Of a stretch of DNA of 64,000 nt, positions 50,245 to 58,457 are shown piece after piece. The DNA is taken from contig NZ_JBDSPJ010000012.1 in assembly GCF_039912695.1 (NCBI RefSeq), positions 1 through 64,000 on the forward strand, written 5' to 3'. This DNA comes from Pseudolysinimonas_A sp039912695 (lineage in GTDB: Bacteria > Actinomycetota > Actinomycetes > Actinomycetales > Microbacteriaceae). The notes beneath the pieces are model-generated. The model was given only the letters and a program-made list of their open reading frames with translations. It did not search any database and was not told where the DNA came from. The stretch's first letter is position 1. Each line of letters opens with the position of its first letter. Made by a program: the position numbers and the translations under genes.

Positions 50245-51566
50245 TGACCGACCTCACCAGAATCACGATCGTCGGGCGAAGCCGCCGGGCGACACTCGTC
50301 ATCCCCGGCGACGAACCGCTCGGCACCCATCTGCCCGAGATCGCACGGCTGCTCGACCAGGTCGACGCTCGCGGTGCGCTGATGACCTCGTACGGCGAGC
50401 AACTCGACCTCGCCGGCAGTGCGACCGATCAGGGGGTCGTCGACGGTGCCGTGTTGCGGCTCGTCGCCGAGGAGCGCTTGCCCGCGCCGCCCGAGGTTAC
50501 CGACGTGACCGACCGGGTGGCGACGCTGCGCGACGAGAGCCCGGGGCTCTGGACTCAACGGCACGGCCTCATTGCCGCAGCAATCGGGATGGGCGCCGTC
50601 GGCGCCTCGCTGACGGTTCCGCTGATCACCCTCACCTCAGGATGGGTCGCCCTCGTCCTGCTCGTCGCCGTCACGGTCGCCGCGACCGCGACCGGTCTGA
50701 TGAACCGTCCTTTCGCTCATTCGATACTGCTGGGCACCGCACTCGGGGTCGCCCTTCCCGTCGCCCCGTGGATCGCGGGTCCGATCGCGGCGATGCTTCC
50801 CGGTGTCGGGCTACTCCCCGTTGCGGCTGCACTCGCCGTCGTATCCGTGATCGCCCTCGAGTGGGTCGTGCTCGCCGCCGCGGTGGGAGTTGGCCGTCGT
50901 CACCCCGGAGCAGCTCTCGCGGCAGCGATCGGCATCCTGCTCGCCCTCGCCGCGATCGTCGCACCCGCACTCGGCGCCGACCTGGTCGGCACGGCCGGAG
51001 TGGTTGCAGCGCTCGCCATTTTGGGGCTCGGAGTTTTGCCGACGTTGGCGATCTCGGCATCCGGTTTGGCAGCTCTCGATGACGAGGTGATTGGCGGCAC
51101 CCTTCCGGCCCGCGGCCGGGTGACGCGCAGCCTGCACGAGTCGTTCCGGGTGACGGGGTGGGCCGTCGTTGCGGTCGCCATCTGGCTCGCCCCCGCGATC
51201 GCTCTCCTGATTGGATCCGGGCAGTTGTGGCCCTCACTGCTCGGTCTGGCGGCGACCCTCGTCGCCATCCTGCGCACCCGCGTCGTCGCGATGGCCCTCC
51301 CCACTTGGGCGCTCTGGATCGCGGCTCTCGGCGGTGCGCTGGTCGGCCTCTGGTTCGACCCCGCCATCCCGGATGTCGCGCGCCTCCTGATTCTGGTCGG
51401 GATCGGTCTCGTCGTGGCGGCGCTCGCGATCGTCGCTCCCACGGCTCACGGGCTCATCCGGTTGCGGCGAGCAGGCGACACGCTCGAGTCGCTGGCTACC
51501 GTGGCCGTCATCCCGTGCCTGTTGGGCGTGTTCGGCGTCTACGCCTTCCTGCTCGGGGTGTTCTGA
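50244..51566 (+). CDS. eccD: type VII secretion integral membrane protein EccD
   Basis: A 440-residue channel component. Residues 1-85 have the ubiquitin-like YukD fold (RITIVGRSRRATLVIPGDEPLGTHLPEIARLL). The rest has about eleven membrane helices, as in EccD. It lies between the small membrane protein and the P-loop-like protein, spaced by one base or less. Confidence 0.87.
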   Translation: MTDLTRITIVGRSRRATLVIPGDEPLGTHLPEIARLLDQVDARGALMTSYGEQLDLAGSATDQGVVDGAVLRLVAEERLPAPPEVTDVTDRVATLRDESPGLWTQRHGLIAAAIGMGAVGASLTVPLITLTSGWVALVLLVAVTVAATATGLMNRPFAHSILLGTALGVALPVAPWIAGPIAAMLPGVGLLPVAAALAVVSVIALEWVVLAAAVGVGRRHPGAALAAAIGILLALAAIVAPALGADLVGTAGVVAALAILGLGVLPTLAISASGLAALDDEVIGGTLPARGRVTRSLHESFRVTGWAVVAVAIWLAPAIALLIGSGQLWPSLLGLAATLVAILRTRVVAMALPTWALWIAALGGALVGLWFDPAIPDVARLLILVGIGLVVAALAIVAPTAHGLIRLRRAGDTLESLATVAVIPCLLGVFGVYAFLLGVF

Positions 51567-51567
51567 G

Positions 51568-52260
51568 GTGTCGGTTTTCGCTTCTGCGACTCGCGTGCAC
51601 GACCTGGAATCGGTCGCCGAGATGCTTCGGCGACCGCTGACGACAGTGCGGCGAGTGACGGTGGCGACCGTCGCGGCCTCGTCGGGAGCCCCGATGTTGG
51701 GGCGACTCATCGCCCGCACGCTCGCGCGGCACCGAGCCGGGCGCATCCTGTACACGACCTCGGACTGGCAGCAGTACCCGGCTCCTACGGCTGAGCGACT
51801 CGAGGCGGCTCCGCGGGGCACCGAGCCGTGGTTGCGTGTCGAGGGATCGGCGTGGATCGCCGCGCCAGAACTCGACGACCGCTACTTCGATGTGACGGTC
51901 GCCGACGTGGGCGCGGTCACCCCCGCCTCGCTTCCGGTGTTGGCCCGCAGCCGGGATGCGGTGTGCCTGGTCACGCCCCCCGACCGCGCCGCCGCCGAAG
52001 ATGCGATTGCGATTGCCGAGCAACTCACTCGAGAGGGCCGACGTGTGGTCATCGCCTTCGACCACACCCGGGCGGCCCGGATGTCGTGGGCACGGGTGGT
52101 CACCCCGCGATTGGCGACGCCGGCTCTGACCCTCGACGCTGATCCTGGCCTGGTCAATCCCGCGGTCCCGCTTCGGTCGAGGGCGGCACTGCGGGTCGCC
52201 GAACTGGCAGGTCTACTGATGACCGACGTGATGATGAGCGACCTGGTGGAGACCCGATGA
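51568..52260 (+). CDS. MinD/ParA-like protein lacking a P-loop, type VII locus
   Basis: A 230-residue protein with the layout of a MinD/ParA-type NTPase: VRRVTVATVAASSGAPMLGRLIARTLARH where KGGVGKTT would be, ILYTTSDW as the second strand, YFDVTVADVGA in the Walker B position, and DAVCLVTPPDRAAAEDAIAIAEQL. The nucleotide-binding lysines are gone, so it is probably a non-hydrolysing relative of EspI-type proteins. Starts GTG 1 base after eccD; its stop overlaps the eccC start (ATGA). Confidence 0.65.
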   Translation: MSVFASATRVHDLESVAEMLRRPLTTVRRVTVATVAASSGAPMLGRLIARTLARHRAGRILYTTSDWQQYPAPTAERLEAAPRGTEPWLRVEGSAWIAAPELDDRYFDVTVADVGAVTPASLPVLARSRDAVCLVTPPDRAAAEDAIAIAEQLTREGRRVVIAFDHTRAARMSWARVVTPRLATPALTLDADPGLVNPAVPLRSRAALRVAELAGLLMTDVMMSDLVETR

Positions 52261-55200
52261 GCGTGCGCGTGGTCCACCGGCCGGCGAGAGTGGTGAGCCC
52301 GACGGCTCCCCCCGAGCAGAGGATGCTCGCCGCGCCCCCGCCGCTCGGAGCGGCTCCGGTCGGCGGCCTGCCGCTGCAGTCCCTGCTGCCGGTAGTCGGG
52401 TCTATGTCGTCGATCACGATGATGCTCGTGTTTCGCTCCAACCCCATCCTCATGGTGGTCGGCGCGATGGTGCTCGTGGTTGCGCTGGTCGGTGGTGTCG
52501 GGATGGCGTTGTCGTCTCGCGGACGCGAGGCTCGAACCCGGCGCCGAGCCCGCGAGCGCTACCTCGACTATCTCGAGCAGACCCGTGCCGAACTGCGCAC
52601 CGAGCGCGATCAGGTGCGGGAAGCAGCGGTCGCCACGCATCCCGAACCGGCACGGCTGGCTTCACTGGTGGGCGACCCCGCCCGGCTGTGGGAACGCCGA
52701 CCGACGGATGTCGACTTCGGCCGCGCGCGCATCGGAACCGGCGTTGTGCCCTGGTTCCGCCTCGGGATTCCTGAAGATCCGGACCCGGTGCAACCCGCCG
52801 ACCCGACAATGGCGACCGAAGCCGCCAACGTGTGCGTCGCGGCCCGCAGCGTCCCTGGCCTTCCCGCGATCGTCGACCTGACCGTCCACCGCAGCATCTC
52901 GATCGTCGGGCCTGCGGCTGTCGGGCGTCGTGCCGCGCGCGCGCTCGTCGCACAACTCGCGGTGTGGCACGCTCCCGACGACGTGCTGCTCGCGTTCGCG
53001 ATCCCGCCCGAGGCGCTCGACGCCTGGACCGGCATCGAGTTGCTGCCGCACGTGCAAATGTCCGAACGGTGGGACGGCCCGATTCGCGCCCGCCGGATCG
53101 CTCCCGACGCGCACGAACTCGCCGGTCTGGTGCGCGAGGAGTTCGCCGGTCGTTTGGCGCGCTCGGCCGCCCACCGCGGCAACGGAGTGGCTCCCGAGCC
53201 CCTGTTCGTCGCCGTGATCGACAGCCCCGACGGCCCGGTGCGCTCGCTCGCACCCGCCGCGCTGCCCGGCGTGATCACCGTCGCGGTCGTCGGTGATCGG
53301 CTCGATGAACCGAGCGACACGACCCTGCGGATCACGGTGGACGACGCCGGGGCGGCACGGATCGAGACGATCGGCGACGACGAGTCGGTGCCCGCAACGA
53401 TCGACGAGGTGTCGCCGGCGCTGCTCGCTGACCTCAGCTCACGGCTCGCCCCGCTGCGGCTTTCTGTCGAGTCGCGTTCGAGCGGGGGAACCCTCCGCGA
53501 GGTCGGCGCACTCGAACTGCTCGGCGTCGACCAGGTCGAGCAGATCGGCCCGTCGGGCTGGCATCGCACCGAAGGGCCCGACTTTCTGCGCGTGCCGGTC
53601 GGCACCGACGACTCGGGCGCCGAACTGTTTCTCGACCTCAAAGAATCGGCGCAGGGCGGCATGGGTCCGCACGGCATCTGCATCGGCGCGACCGGCTCGG
53701 GTAAGAGCGAGTTCTTGCGGACGCTGCTGCTGTCTCTCGCCGTGCGCCATTCCCCGGAAGATCTGGCGATGATCCTCGTCGACTACAAGGGTGGCGCCGC
53801 GTTCAGCCCGTTCCAGCCCTTGCCGCACCTCGCGGGCCTGATCGACAACCTCGAGGGTGAGGCCGGGCTCATCGAGCGGGCCCGCGCCTCGATCAACGGC
53901 GAGATCGTGCGTCGCCAACGTCAACTGCGCGACCTCGGCGGATTCGACTCGATCAGCACCTACCGAATCGCTCGGCGCGACAACCCGTCGATGCCGCCGA
54001 TGCCCCACCTCTTTCTGGTGATCGACGAGTTCGGCGAACTGCTGACGGCAGAACCTGAGTTCATCGATCTGCTGCTGACGATCGGACGCATCGGGCGCTC
54101 GATCGGGGTGCACATGCTGCTCTCCAGCCAGCGCATCGAGGGCGGCCGCCTCCGCGGGCTCGACAGTTACCTGTCGTACCGCGTCGGCCTGCGCACTTTC
54201 TCGGAGCAGGAGTCGAACGTCGTCCTCAACACCCCCGACGCGTTCACCCTCCCGCCGATTCCCGGGTACGGCTACCTCAAGGTCGACACCTCCGTGTACA
54301 CCCGCTTCAAGTCGGGCTACGTCGCGGGGGCAGCCCCGGGACCGGTGATGGTCGACAACGGCGTACGACCGGATGTTCTCCCCCTTCCGGTCTACAACAC
54401 CCTCAACGCCACGCTCGAAGCCCTCGTCCCCGCAGGATCGCTGCCGCGCACCGGCCCGCCGTTGATCGACCAGGCCGTCGCCCGTCTCGCGACGTCGACC
54501 AAGCGGGCGGCCGGCGTCTGGCTTGCGCCGCTGCCCGATCGGGTGCCGCTGTTCCAGGTTCTCGACGGCACGGCGCGCACGGGGCTCGAAATTTCGATCG
54601 GCCTGCTCGACGACCCCGCGCATCAACACCAGGGCGACTGGGTGATCGATCTGAGCCGATCGGGCGGACACCACGCGATCATCGGAGCGCCGCAGAGCGG
54701 ACGCACCACGATGCTGCGCACGATCGCGGCCGGTATCGCGACGACCCTCACCCCGGCCCAGGTTGCGGTTTACGGCCTCGACCTTGCCGGTGCCGGCTTG
54801 GCCCGACTGGAAGCCTTCCCGCACGTCGGTGGCGTCGCGACCCGCAACGACGGTGAAGCGCAGACCCGCCTGCTCGCAGAACTCGTGGGGATGCTGAGCG
54901 CCCGCGAGGTTCTGTTCCGCGAGAAGCGCGTCGAGTCCGTCTCAGAGTTTCGCGCCCTGCACGCGGCGGGCGACATCCCGAAGATCGTGTCAGCGGATGT
55001 CGTCCTCCTGGTCGACGGCTTCGGCGCGAGCCGCACCGACTTTGAGTCACTGGAGCCAGCCCTCGCTGAACTGCTGACCCGCGGGGGGTCGTACGGCATC
55101 CATGTCGTCGCGTCCTTGACCCGCTGGGCAGAGGTTCCGATGCGGCTGCAACCGCTCATCGGAAACCGCTACGAGTTGCGGCTCAACGATCCGACCGAGT

Positions 55201-56141
55201 CGACGATCGCCCGGCGCCTGAGCGCGACGATCACCCAGCCCGGACGCGTGCTGACGGAAGCTGAACTGTTCGCGCAGGTCGCCCTGCCGAGTGTCGACGA
55301 TGTCCCCGACGAGCGGCTCGGCGAGGCGCTCGCGGAACTTGCCGCCCGCACGGCCGCAGCCTGGAGTGGACCGTCCGCTGCCCCGATTCGCCGACTGCCC
55401 GAGCTGCTCGAGGTCTCGGAGCTGCCCGACGAATTCGATGAGCCCGAGCGCATCCCGATTGGGTTGCGTGAAGACACGATGGAACCCGCACTGCTCGACC
55501 TGGACGGACGCGACCAGCACCTGTTGGTTCTCGGCGACCCGGAGAGCGGCAAGACGTCGCTGCTCGAACTGATCGTGCGCGGCCTGGTGGCACGTAGCAC
55601 GGCCGAAGAGTTGGTCATCGCCCTGATGGAACCGCGCGGGCGCCTTGCGGCCGGCATTCCGGATGACATGCTCGGCGGACACGCAGGAACCGGACTCAAG
55701 GCACGTGAACTGGCGACCGCGGTCGCGGTCGAGCTCGAGAGTCGTCAGGCCGGCGGTACGGGTCCGCGGATCGTTGTCATCGCCGACGACCTCGACATCC
55801 TGAGTGCCGGCGGCGCGACTCCCCTCGACCCGCTGCTGCCGTACCTGCCCCAGGCCCGCGACCTCGGCCTCCACCTGATCGTCACCCGGCCCGTCGCCGG
55901 CAGCGCGCGCGCGCTGTTCGAGTCGGCCCTGCAATCCCTCAAAGATCTGGGGGCTACCGGAATCCTGCTGTCGGGCGAGCGCAGCGAAGGGCAACTCTGG
56001 CCTGGAATCTGGGCTGCTCCGAGCGTGCCGGGACGCGCCCGACTGCTGCGCCGCGGCGAGCCGCCCCGACAGATGCAGCTAGCGCTTCCAGCGCCGGTGG
56101 TGGATGCCGTGCCAGTAGCCCCGACCGAGGCCGTTTCATGA
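52257..56141 (+). CDS. eccC: type VII secretion ATPase EccC
   Basis: A 1294-residue FtsK/SpoIIIE-type motor. Two membrane helices lie at about 45-85, then three ATPase domains: D1 Walker A GATGSGKSEFLR at ~478 with Walker B LVIDEFGELL at ~584; D2 GAPQSGRTTMLR at ~810, where the Walker lysine is arginine; D3 GDPESGKTSLLE at ~1093. D1 is expected to power export, while D2/D3 bind the signal of WXG100 substrates. The single-chain form (not split EccCa/EccCb) is the common one outside ESX-1. Confidence 0.94.
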   Translation: MSVRVVHRPARVVSPTAPPEQRMLAAPPPLGAAPVGGLPLQSLLPVVGSMSSITMMLVFRSNPILMVVGAMVLVVALVGGVGMALSSRGREARTRRRARERYLDYLEQTRAELRTERDQVREAAVATHPEPARLASLVGDPARLWERRPTDVDFGRARIGTGVVPWFRLGIPEDPDPVQPADPTMATEAANVCVAARSVPGLPAIVDLTVHRSISIVGPAAVGRRAARALVAQLAVWHAPDDVLLAFAIPPEALDAWTGIELLPHVQMSERWDGPIRARRIAPDAHELAGLVREEFAGRLARSAAHRGNGVAPEPLFVAVIDSPDGPVRSLAPAALPGVITVAVVGDRLDEPSDTTLRITVDDAGAARIETIGDDESVPATIDEVSPALLADLSSRLAPLRLSVESRSSGGTLREVGALELLGVDQVEQIGPSGWHRTEGPDFLRVPVGTDDSGAELFLDLKESAQGGMGPHGICIGATGSGKSEFLRTLLLSLAVRHSPEDLAMILVDYKGGAAFSPFQPLPHLAGLIDNLEGEAGLIERARASINGEIVRRQRQLRDLGGFDSISTYRIARRDNPSMPPMPHLFLVIDEFGELLTAEPEFIDLLLTIGRIGRSIGVHMLLSSQRIEGGRLRGLDSYLSYRVGLRTFSEQESNVVLNTPDAFTLPPIPGYGYLKVDTSVYTRFKSGYVAGAAPGPVMVDNGVRPDVLPLPVYNTLNATLEALVPAGSLPRTGPPLIDQAVARLATSTKRAAGVWLAPLPDRVPLFQVLDGTARTGLEISIGLLDDPAHQHQGDWVIDLSRSGGHHAIIGAPQSGRTTMLRTIAAGIATTLTPAQVAVYGLDLAGAGLARLEAFPHVGGVATRNDGEAQTRLLAELVGMLSAREVLFREKRVESVSEFRALHAAGDIPKIVSADVVLLVDGFGASRTDFESLEPALAELLTRGGSYGIHVVASLTRWAEVPMRLQPLIGNRYELRLNDPTESTIARRLSATITQPGRVLTEAELFAQVALPSVDDVPDERLGEALAELAARTAAAWSGPSAAPIRRLPELLEVSELPDEFDEPERIPIGLREDTMEPALLDLDGRDQHLLVLGDPESGKTSLLELIVRGLVARSTAEELVIALMEPRGRLAAGIPDDMLGGHAGTGLKARELATAVAVELESRQAGGTGPRIVVIADDLDILSAGGATPLDPLLPYLPQARDLGLHLIVTRPVAGSARALFESALQSLKDLGATGILLSGERSEGQLWPGIWAAPSVPGRARLLRRGEPPRQMQLALPAPVVDAVPVAPTEAVS

Positions 56142-56200
56142 CCTTCTGGCAGCAGTGAGGCGGATACTTCGGGTTCGCGCGCGTCAGGTCCGCGCTCGAC

Positions 56201-56647
56201 CTAGATGACGGCTGCCGCGACCAGCAAGCCGAAGGCCACGATCGCCGCCGAGCTGCGCACGACATCGATCAAGGCCCACCGACGGATGACCGACTTCCAG
56301 TCGGCCGGTGGGTTACTCACATCCCACTTGAAGAAGCGGTCGTTGATCGGCACGGTTCCGGCGAAGACGACCACCAGGTAGATGGCGTAAACCGCGACCG
56401 CGGCGAACCTGAGTCCATACGCGGGACCGCTGCTGGTCACGACAAGGCAGACGACCGCCACCACCACGGATGGCAGCATGACTGCAGGCACGATCACTCG
56501 TACGATCCGAACGATCTCGTGTCGCGCTCGAAGGTGCACGTCATCAGGCATCGCGTTCAGCGCAGGATGAACTCCGTAACGTACGACCGCCTCGATACCC
56601 GCCAGAAGCCCGGCGAACATCAGCCCCAGGCCCACGAGAATGCTCAC
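56201..56647 (-). CDS. DUF1772 family membrane protein
   Basis: A 148-residue protein with four membrane helices and the DUF1772 (anthrone-oxygenase-like) features VPINDRFFKWDVSNPPADWKSVIRRWALIDVVRSSAAI. GTG 56647 starts at the first helix (SILVGLGLMFAGLLAGIEAV). Substrate and role unknown. Confidence 0.8.
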   Translation of the reverse strand: MSILVGLGLMFAGLLAGIEAVVRYGVHPALNAMPDDVHLRARHEIVRIVRVIVPAVMLPSVVVAVVCLVVTSSGPAYGLRFAAVAVYAIYLVVVFAGTVPINDRFFKWDVSNPPADWKSVIRRWALIDVVRSSAAIVAFGLLVAAAVI

Positions 56648-56726
56648 GCGCCGACCATAGCCGACAAGCCCAACACTCGCTGAGGCGTCGCGTCGCACCG
56701 CTTTCTGCGACCCAGTTTGCCCAGCG

Positions 56727-57227
56727 TTAATCCGCGGACGCAGCGCCTGGCTTCTCGAGCTGGATGCCGTCATCGCCAACGAACTCGGTGAGCTGGGCCT
56801 CGAGGCGATCGAGCGCTTCAGAGCCGATTCGATCGGCCCACTGGGCGCGAAGTTCGTCGAAGATCGCCTCGCCTGCCGTGGTCGCTTGATGTCCCCATTC
56901 GGTGACCCGGAGCGATCGCCGCCGGCGGTCGGTGGGGTCCTGGTCGACCACAACGTACCCACGTTCGACCAGGATCGTGATCGTCTTGGCCGCGGCCTGC
57001 TTGGTGACCGACAGAGCGCGGCCAAGCTCCGAGGCAGACGCCGCACCCCGTTCGATGGCGCTCATCGCGTAGTGCAGCGACGACCGCATGCTGCCGTAGC
57101 CCCAGTCCGCGAGTTCACGCTGGGCCGCATCCGCGAGCTTCCGGTAGCTGCTGAGCAGCAAGAGTGCGAGGTGGGGTCCGGCGCGGGTCATCCCCCCAGC
57201 GTACGGACTAGACATAGACAACCTCAT
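56727..57227 (-). CDS. MarR family transcriptional regulator
   Basis: A 166-residue winged-helix repressor (shorter if ATG 57215 or 57191 is used): SSLHYAMSAIERGAASASELGRALSVTKQAAAKTITILVERGYVVVDQDPTDRRRRSLRVTEWG. Divergent from an alpha/beta hydrolase gene with inverted repeats between them, so it most likely controls that gene and itself. Confidence 0.87.
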   Translation of the reverse strand: MRLSMSSPYAGGMTRAGPHLALLLLSSYRKLADAAQRELADWGYGSMRSSLHYAMSAIERGAASASELGRALSVTKQAAAKTITILVERGYVVVDQDPTDRRRRSLRVTEWGHQATTAGEAIFDELRAQWADRIGSEALDRLEAQLTEFVGDDGIQLEKPGAASAD

Positions 57228-57233
57228 TGTCTA
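57215..57233. promoter_or_regulatory. candidate MarR operator between the regulator and hydrolase genes
   Basis: TAGACAA (57215-57221) and TTGTCTA (57227-57233) are perfect inverted 7-mers with a 5-base spacer. A second pair, TTGTC/GACAA, continues to 57243. TACAAT (57232-57237), a -10 box 8 bases before the hydrolase ATG, overlaps the site. Confidence 0.65.
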
Positions 57234-57245
57234 CAATCGACAACT

Positions 57246-58085
57246 ATGTCGTCTAACTCCTCCACCCACCACTACGCATCGATCAACGGAGCCACCCTGC
57301 ACTATCAAGCTGCCGGGACGCAGGGCTCCCCCATCCTGCTCGTGCACGGATTCCCCGAGACATCCCGAGCGTTCGACAGACTCATCCCGCACCTCGCGGA
57401 AACCCACCGTGTCTTCGCTGTCGATCTTCGCGGCTTTGGCGAGTCATCCCATGGCGAAGGCGAATACGGCAGCGCTGCGAGTGCGGAGGATCTCCACCGA
57501 CTCATCGGGCACCTCGATGTCGGCCCGGTCCACATCTCTGCCCAGGACATCAGCGGCGGAGCGGTCTTCCGTCTCGCGGCAACCCATCCGGAGGATCTGC
57601 TCAGCCTCACGGGGATCGAGACCGGCATCGCGGGGTTCGGGTTTGAGCGGGTGGCCGGCGTCTGGTACATCCGGGTCTTGGTAACCCCCGGCGTCGCCGA
57701 GTGGCTTCTGGTCGACCGGGAGCGCGAGCTGCTCGACTGGATCTTCGGGGCGGTGACCGCCGACGTGACGTCGATCCCCGACGACGAGCTCGCGGAGTTC
57801 GTTCGCGCCTACTCGGTGCCGGGAGCCTGGCGCGGCCCTGCCGGGCTCTACGCTTCTGCTCTCTCGGAGGGTGAGGAGATGAAGGCCCTGGCGGCGGCGA
57901 AAACCCTGACTATGCCCGTACTCGCTGTCGGCACCGCGGGCGGTTCATTCACCGCCGACACACTCGATCAGGTGTCCGCGACTCCCGTCACCAGGGTGCA
58001 GATTGACGGGGTCGGTCACTACGTAGCACTGGAGGCGCCAGAGGCATTGGCCTCGGCGATGCTCACCTTCATCGAAGGCCTCTAG
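57246..58085 (+). CDS. alpha/beta hydrolase (epoxide hydrolase / dehalogenase-like)
   Basis: A 279-residue enzyme. The HG motif is LLVHGFPETSRAFD; the nucleophile elbow is HISAQDISGGAVF, with Asp in place of Ser, as in epoxide hydrolases and haloalkane dehalogenases. The histidine is in IDGVGHYVALEAPEAL. ATG 57246 is set by the -10 box and the operator. Probably a detoxification enzyme induced by a compound sensed by the MarR protein. Confidence 0.87.
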   Translation: MSSNSSTHHYASINGATLHYQAAGTQGSPILLVHGFPETSRAFDRLIPHLAETHRVFAVDLRGFGESSHGEGEYGSAASAEDLHRLIGHLDVGPVHISAQDISGGAVFRLAATHPEDLLSLTGIETGIAGFGFERVAGVWYIRVLVTPGVAEWLLVDRERELLDWIFGAVTADVTSIPDDELAEFVRAYSVPGAWRGPAGLYASALSEGEEMKALAAAKTLTMPVLAVGTAGGSFTADTLDQVSATPVTRVQIDGVGHYVALEAPEALASAMLTFIEGL

Positions 58086-58155
58086 TTGCCCTGCCGTCCC
58101 CTTCGCGCGTCGAGCGCACATCGACAAGAGGCGCTCTCGGCGAAGTCATAGAAAA

Positions 58156-58195
58156 ATAACGGATTGGTAACTAGACACCGTTACCTTTCCGTTAT
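58156..58195. repeat. AT-rich imperfect palindrome
   Basis: ATAACGGA/TTCCGTTAT-like outer arms (58156-58162 with 58189-58195) and GGTAAC/GTTACC inner arms (58166-58171 with 58180-58185) form a near-perfect 40-base palindrome in DNA much richer in A+T than the surroundings. Possible protein-binding site; no adjacent regulator. Confidence 0.65.
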
Positions 58196-58272
58196 ACATT
58201 CGAACCAGCGCCCACCGTTTGCTGTGGCGGAGGGTGCGGAATGTGATTGCAGGACACTCTTGGTGCAAGGGA

Positions 58273-58306
58273 GAGGGTCGGCCGCTCGCCTCTGCGGCCG
58301 ACCCTC
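58273..58306. terminator. strong hairpin before the photolyase remnant
   Basis: GAGGGTCGGCCGC and GCGGCCGACCCTC form a perfect 13-bp stem with an 8-base loop, about 190 bases after the hydrolase gene; no T tract. Confidence 0.6.
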
Positions 58307-58326
58307 AATCACGTTAACGGCAGCCC

Positions 58327-58332
58327 TAGGCT
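58327..58332 (+). promoter_or_regulatory. -10 box (TAGGCT) of the photolyase remnant
   Basis: TAGGCT, 6 bases before GTG 58339; the promoter has survived the loss of the gene body. Confidence 0.45.
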
Positions 58333-58338
58333 GACCTC

Positions 58339-58457
58339 GTGGTTGCCCCCGCGATCGTCTGGTTTCGGGATGACCTTCGGCTCGGCGATCACCCCGCGCT
58401 GCGCGCGGCCCATCCCGCCGCGAGGCGCTCGAAGCGTTTTCCACACTCCGGCGCTAG
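58339..58457 (+). pseudogene. deoxyribodipyrimidine photolyase remnant (both ends, middle deleted)
   Basis: From GTG 58339 the frame reads VVAPAIVWFRDDLRLGDHPA then LRAA, the unmistakable N-terminus of a DNA photolyase. Near 58410 a frame change leads into RREALEAFSTLRR and a TAG at 58455-58457, which resembles the photolyase C-terminus. About 1.2 kb between the ends would be missing. The remaining stop shares bases with the stop of the convergent kinase gene (CTAG). The cryptochrome/FAD and DNA-binding regions are gone, so the product cannot work. Confidence 0.75.
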
